Part shown: piece by piece, positions 16,773-19,190 of the stretch | How positions within the stretch are numbered: the stretch's first letter is position 1 | Layout: each line of letters begins with the position of its first letter | Assembly (NCBI GenBank): GCA_001275005.1 | Contig: JWZX01003050.1 | Coordinates: 1 to 19,190, forward strand | DNA: 19,190 nucleotides | Direction of reading: 5' to 3' | DNA from: Chrysochromulina tobinii | Taxonomy: Eukaryota > Haptophyta > Prymnesiales > Chrysochromulinaceae | Program-made: the position numbers and the translations under genes | The notes under the pieces: model-generated | Told to the model about the DNA's origin: nothing | Seen by the model: only the letters and a program-made list of their open reading frames with translations | Database searches by the model: none

Positions 16773-19032
16773 TCACCACTCGCACATCGCGTAGTCTTTG
16801 AGGAAGACGCCGTACTCGGGACGGGGATCCTCGCCTGCCGCGAGCCTGCGCAGCGGCGCGATGATCGGGTCGAGCACGCGCGCGGCAGCGTCGATCTCAT
16901 CGATGGGCGTCTGGAAGTTGTGCGTCTGCGCGTCAGCGGCCGCCTGCGCGGCGGGCTTCTCGTCGTTGATCCAGCCCGTGTCGACCGCGGTCATGTAGAT
17001 CTGCCCCTTGGCGTAGTCAGCGGCGCTCGTGCGCGTCATCATATTGAGGGCGGCCTTGGCCATGTTCGTGTGCGGGTGCGTGGGCTGCTTGAACTTGTAG
17101 AAACGCCCTTCCATGGCCGACACGTTGACGATGAACTTGAGGCTATGCTCCGTCGGCGGCTGCTCATCCGCCGCGTCGGTCGGCGGCGGTGGCGGCGGCG
17201 TCGGTGCCCCCGAGAGCTGCATGAAAGCCCGAAGCCGGCCGTTGATGACAGCAGGCGCGAGGGCGTTGATTGCGAGGACCTCGGCCATCTCGGGAGTCGA
17301 GACCTGATGAGGGATGCAATCAGAAGCCATCAGAGGCCAAGCAAAGGCGCAATCAGAGGCGCAATCAGAGGCGCAATCTGACCTCCTCGAGCTTGAGCAT
17401 CCAACTGTTCTTGGCGCGCAGGTCGAGCTGTTGCCCCAGATCCGAATTGCCATCCGTGCGTCCTTGTGGGAAGGCGGCGTCATCACGCACATCGTCGCCG
17501 GGCACGATAGCCAGCTGCGAGAGCATGGCACTCTGACCAGGCACGGCGCTCACGGGTAGCGTCATGCCCGGAAGGATGCCCTCGCCCGTACGCCCGCCCG
17601 CGCTATTCTCGGCCACCACCACGCCAACGCCATCCCCATTCGTCGCTGCCGGTGCGTCCGAAAGATCCAGGACGAGGGCGCTGTCTTGGGCGGGGGCTTC
17701 TGCCGCGCCGGCGAGGGCGCGAATGGCCACATGCGCGGCGGTCCATCAACGCACGTACGCTGCCTCCTCTGGCTGCGCCACTTCAGCCGCGAGCAGCGGT
17801 TGATAGTACTGGGGCGGCCGTCGCACCGTCTGGCAAGCGTTGTTGATGATGATGTCGAGGCGGCGCACGAGGCGGGGGAGTGCATCGCAGAGTGCCTCGA
17901 GGCCCTTGAGATCGCGCAGATCGGCCCCGATGATGTGCAGCCGGTGCTGCCAGCGTGGGTGGTCCTCCTCCGCGGCGAAGCGTCTCACCGAGTCGATTGG
18001 GAAGCGCGTGGTCGCAATCACCTCGCAGCCGCAGCGCAGCAGCTTGAGCGTGATGCGGAAACCAATTTTGACGCGCGCGCCGGTGACGAGGGCGACACGC
18101 CCGTACAGGTTGCATTTCTCGGTGCGTTTGATCCAGTTGAACTCCGCACACCCCATGCACAGCTGTGCGTAGAAGGCGTGCAGCTCCCGGTACGGCCGCT
18201 TGCAGATGTAGCAGCTGCGCGCCAGGTGCAAGGTGGCTGGGGCGGCCTCAAGCAATGCTGCCTCGGCCGCGGCGGCGCCGTCGTCCGCGGTGCCGAACGC
18301 GAGCGCTGGGCCATCCGGGATCGCGCCAGCGCTCATCCCACGGCCAGCGCCCGCTCCCACCTTTGCCTGGAACGGTACGAGGCTCGCACTCTGAGCCGCG
18401 TTGAGCGACGCGCTCGGATCGTCGCCGCCACTGTTCGTGAGGAGGAGCGCGGCGTCGCCTGGTTGCTGGAGCTCCTCGAGGCGCGCCAGCCGTTCCGCAC
18501 GCAGCACGCGGTGGTTGAGCGCATCCCGATCCATCTGCTTGTACCTCTCGAGAGGCGACAGACCATCGAGCTTCGTGCCGCTCGCCGCGCCACCGCCGCG
18601 CCGGCCACCGCGCTTGCCTCCACCGCCGCCACCGACCGCTTCGCCGGTCATCGCCTGCGCCAGCGGACCGATCGCCTCGCGCAGCGCCTTGAACGGCTTC
18701 GAGCGAAACAGCGTCAGATCCTGCGCGACGACCTTGAGGGTGGCGATGGTTGTCCGCAGGTCGTCCACATCCACGTCTCCAAAGATTGAGGCCGTGGCAC
18801 CCTGTCGCGCGGATGGAAGCATTTGTTCGTCGTCTTCGTCTTCCTCGTCATCCTCATCCTCGTCCGCCTCGGGTAGCAGTGAGGCAGGCTGCGAGCGCGC
18901 CGGTGCTCGCACGGCCGGCTTGGCTGGCGCAGCCTTTGCGGGTGCCACCGTTGCGGTCGTGGACACCTCTTCGTCCGCGTCGGATGAGGTAGCGTCCGAG
19001 TCGTCGCCCTCAGTCACGAGCCCCGCGAACAT
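16773..19032 (-). CDS. Atypical short-chain dehydrogenase, three exons
   Basis: A predicted 700-residue oxidoreductase (exons 19032-17759, 17680-17383, 17303-16773; 2103 nt, divisible by three). The first 250 or so residues are acidic and Ala-rich with a Gly/Arg linker. A CYIC...CMGC four-cysteine knuckle directly precedes the Rossmann start RVALVTGARVKIG. NNACQTVRRPPQYYQ follows, equivalent to the SDR NNAG strand, then VNVSAMEG with the catalytic-type serine and HPHTNMAKAALNM, where the usual YxxxK Tyr is Thr, then VDTGWINDE. I recall related proteins with the same Cys knuckle and TNMAK motif in fungi and protists; substrate unknown. The start is the first ATG (19032); the frame stays open upstream to the window edge, so a longer N-terminus is possible. 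Confidence 0.8.
17304..17382 (-). other. 79-nt GT-AG intron 2 of the SDR gene
   Basis: The donor is GTCAGA at 17382-17377 and the acceptor CATCAG ends at 17304. Splicing joins NSWMLKLEE to VSTPEMAEVLAINALAP, an uninterrupted SDR helix region. Within it a 12-bp unit (GGCGCAATCAGA) is repeated three times at about 17345-17380. Confidence 0.85.
17345..17380. repeat. Three 12-bp tandem units inside an intron
   Basis: GGCGCAATCAGA occurs twice in a row and a third time with two changes. It occupies almost half of the 79-nt intron, so intron length probably varies between strains by steps of 12. Confidence 0.8.
17681..17758 (-). other. 78-nt GT-AG intron 1 of the SDR gene
   Basis: The donor GTACGT (17758-17753) is strong and the acceptor GACAG ends at 17681. 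An in-frame TGA at 17746 lies inside. Splicing gives EEAAALVLDLSDAP and keeps frame. Another acceptor, GGCAG at about 17700, with a weaker donor GTTGAT would also keep frame and add a few residues, so the exact edges are uncertain. Confidence 0.7.
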
Positions 19033-19190
19033 GCTCAACTCAAGGCGATCAAGAACACACTTTCGTTCCGGAGAGCATGTTGGTGATGAGTCGCCGCTGT
19101 GCCTGCTGCTGCTGTTCAACACAACGCGCACACGCTCCGGACCCCCAAGCACGAGAGCCACTATCACTATGGACGGAGGTGTGGCCGACA
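19033..19190 (-). promoter_or_regulatory. Upstream flank of the SDR gene
   Basis: The minus-strand frame of the SDR is open to the window edge but has no ATG above 19032. The translated stretch lacks domain-like features. It is taken as 5' UTR and promoter, with an N-terminal extension as the alternative. Confidence 0.3.

Noticed and set aside
1-19190. Bacterial or viral origin
   Set aside because: Spliceosomal-type introns, CAP-Gly, filamin and DCX-like domains and single-gene transcription units with no ribosome binding sites all point to a eukaryotic nucleus; no viral hallmark gene was seen.

Overview
The window looks like nuclear DNA of a unicellular eukaryote, most likely a GC-rich microalga; a haptophyte such as the Chrysochromulina/Prymnesium/Emiliania group is my best guess, from recalled family resemblance rather than from a search. 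The evidence is: very large multidomain proteins built from eukaryotic modules (CAP-Gly, filamin repeats, C2, DCX-like, IQ, NACHT-LRR); short GT-AG introns of 78, 78, 79 and 148 nt that rejoin broken domains in frame; no bacterial operon signals, rRNA, tRNA or CRISPR.

All four genes lie head-to-tail on the minus strand. From right to left: (1) 19032-16773, a three-exon atypical short-chain dehydrogenase with an acidic N-terminus and a four-cysteine knuckle. (2) 16654-12212, a single-exon protein of about 1480 aa: DCX/ubiquitin-like fold, TFIIS N-terminal-like bundle, Ala/Glu/Arg coiled coil, IQ motifs, EF-hand-like pair, a HET/TIR-like module ending in R-V-W-C, and leucine-rich repeats. (3) 12045-6656, a cytoskeletal giant of about 1745 aa: CAP-Gly, coiled coil, about six filamin repeats with a C2 domain interrupting the second, EF-hand-like region, NDK-like domain and an SPK/TPK-rich basic tail. 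(4) 6109-268, an NLR-type receptor of about 1.9 k residues: SH3-like start, HET-like module with an RRM-like insert, NACHT ATPase, KOW-like insert and an array of 28-residue LRRs in 158-residue super-repeats.

The main result is gene 4. Its two long open frames look separate, but a 78-nt GT-AG intron (4489-4566) joins them exactly inside a conserved R-G-W-C motif, giving a HET-like/NACHT/LRR architecture that parallels the fungal HET-NACHT-WD40 incompatibility receptors. Gene 2 carries a related HET/TIR-like module plus LRRs, so two possible self/non-self or stress sensors flank a cytoskeletal gene.

Genes 3 and 4 contain several 1-2 nt frame breaks inside otherwise intact domains (about 577, 8861-8864, 10588-10591 and 11859, possibly 6074-6087); genes 1 and 2 have none. 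Sequence or assembly error is the simplest reading, but pseudogenisation or frameshifting cannot be excluded from sequence alone. Intergenic gaps are short (118 and 166 bp) except for 546 bp between genes 3 and 4.
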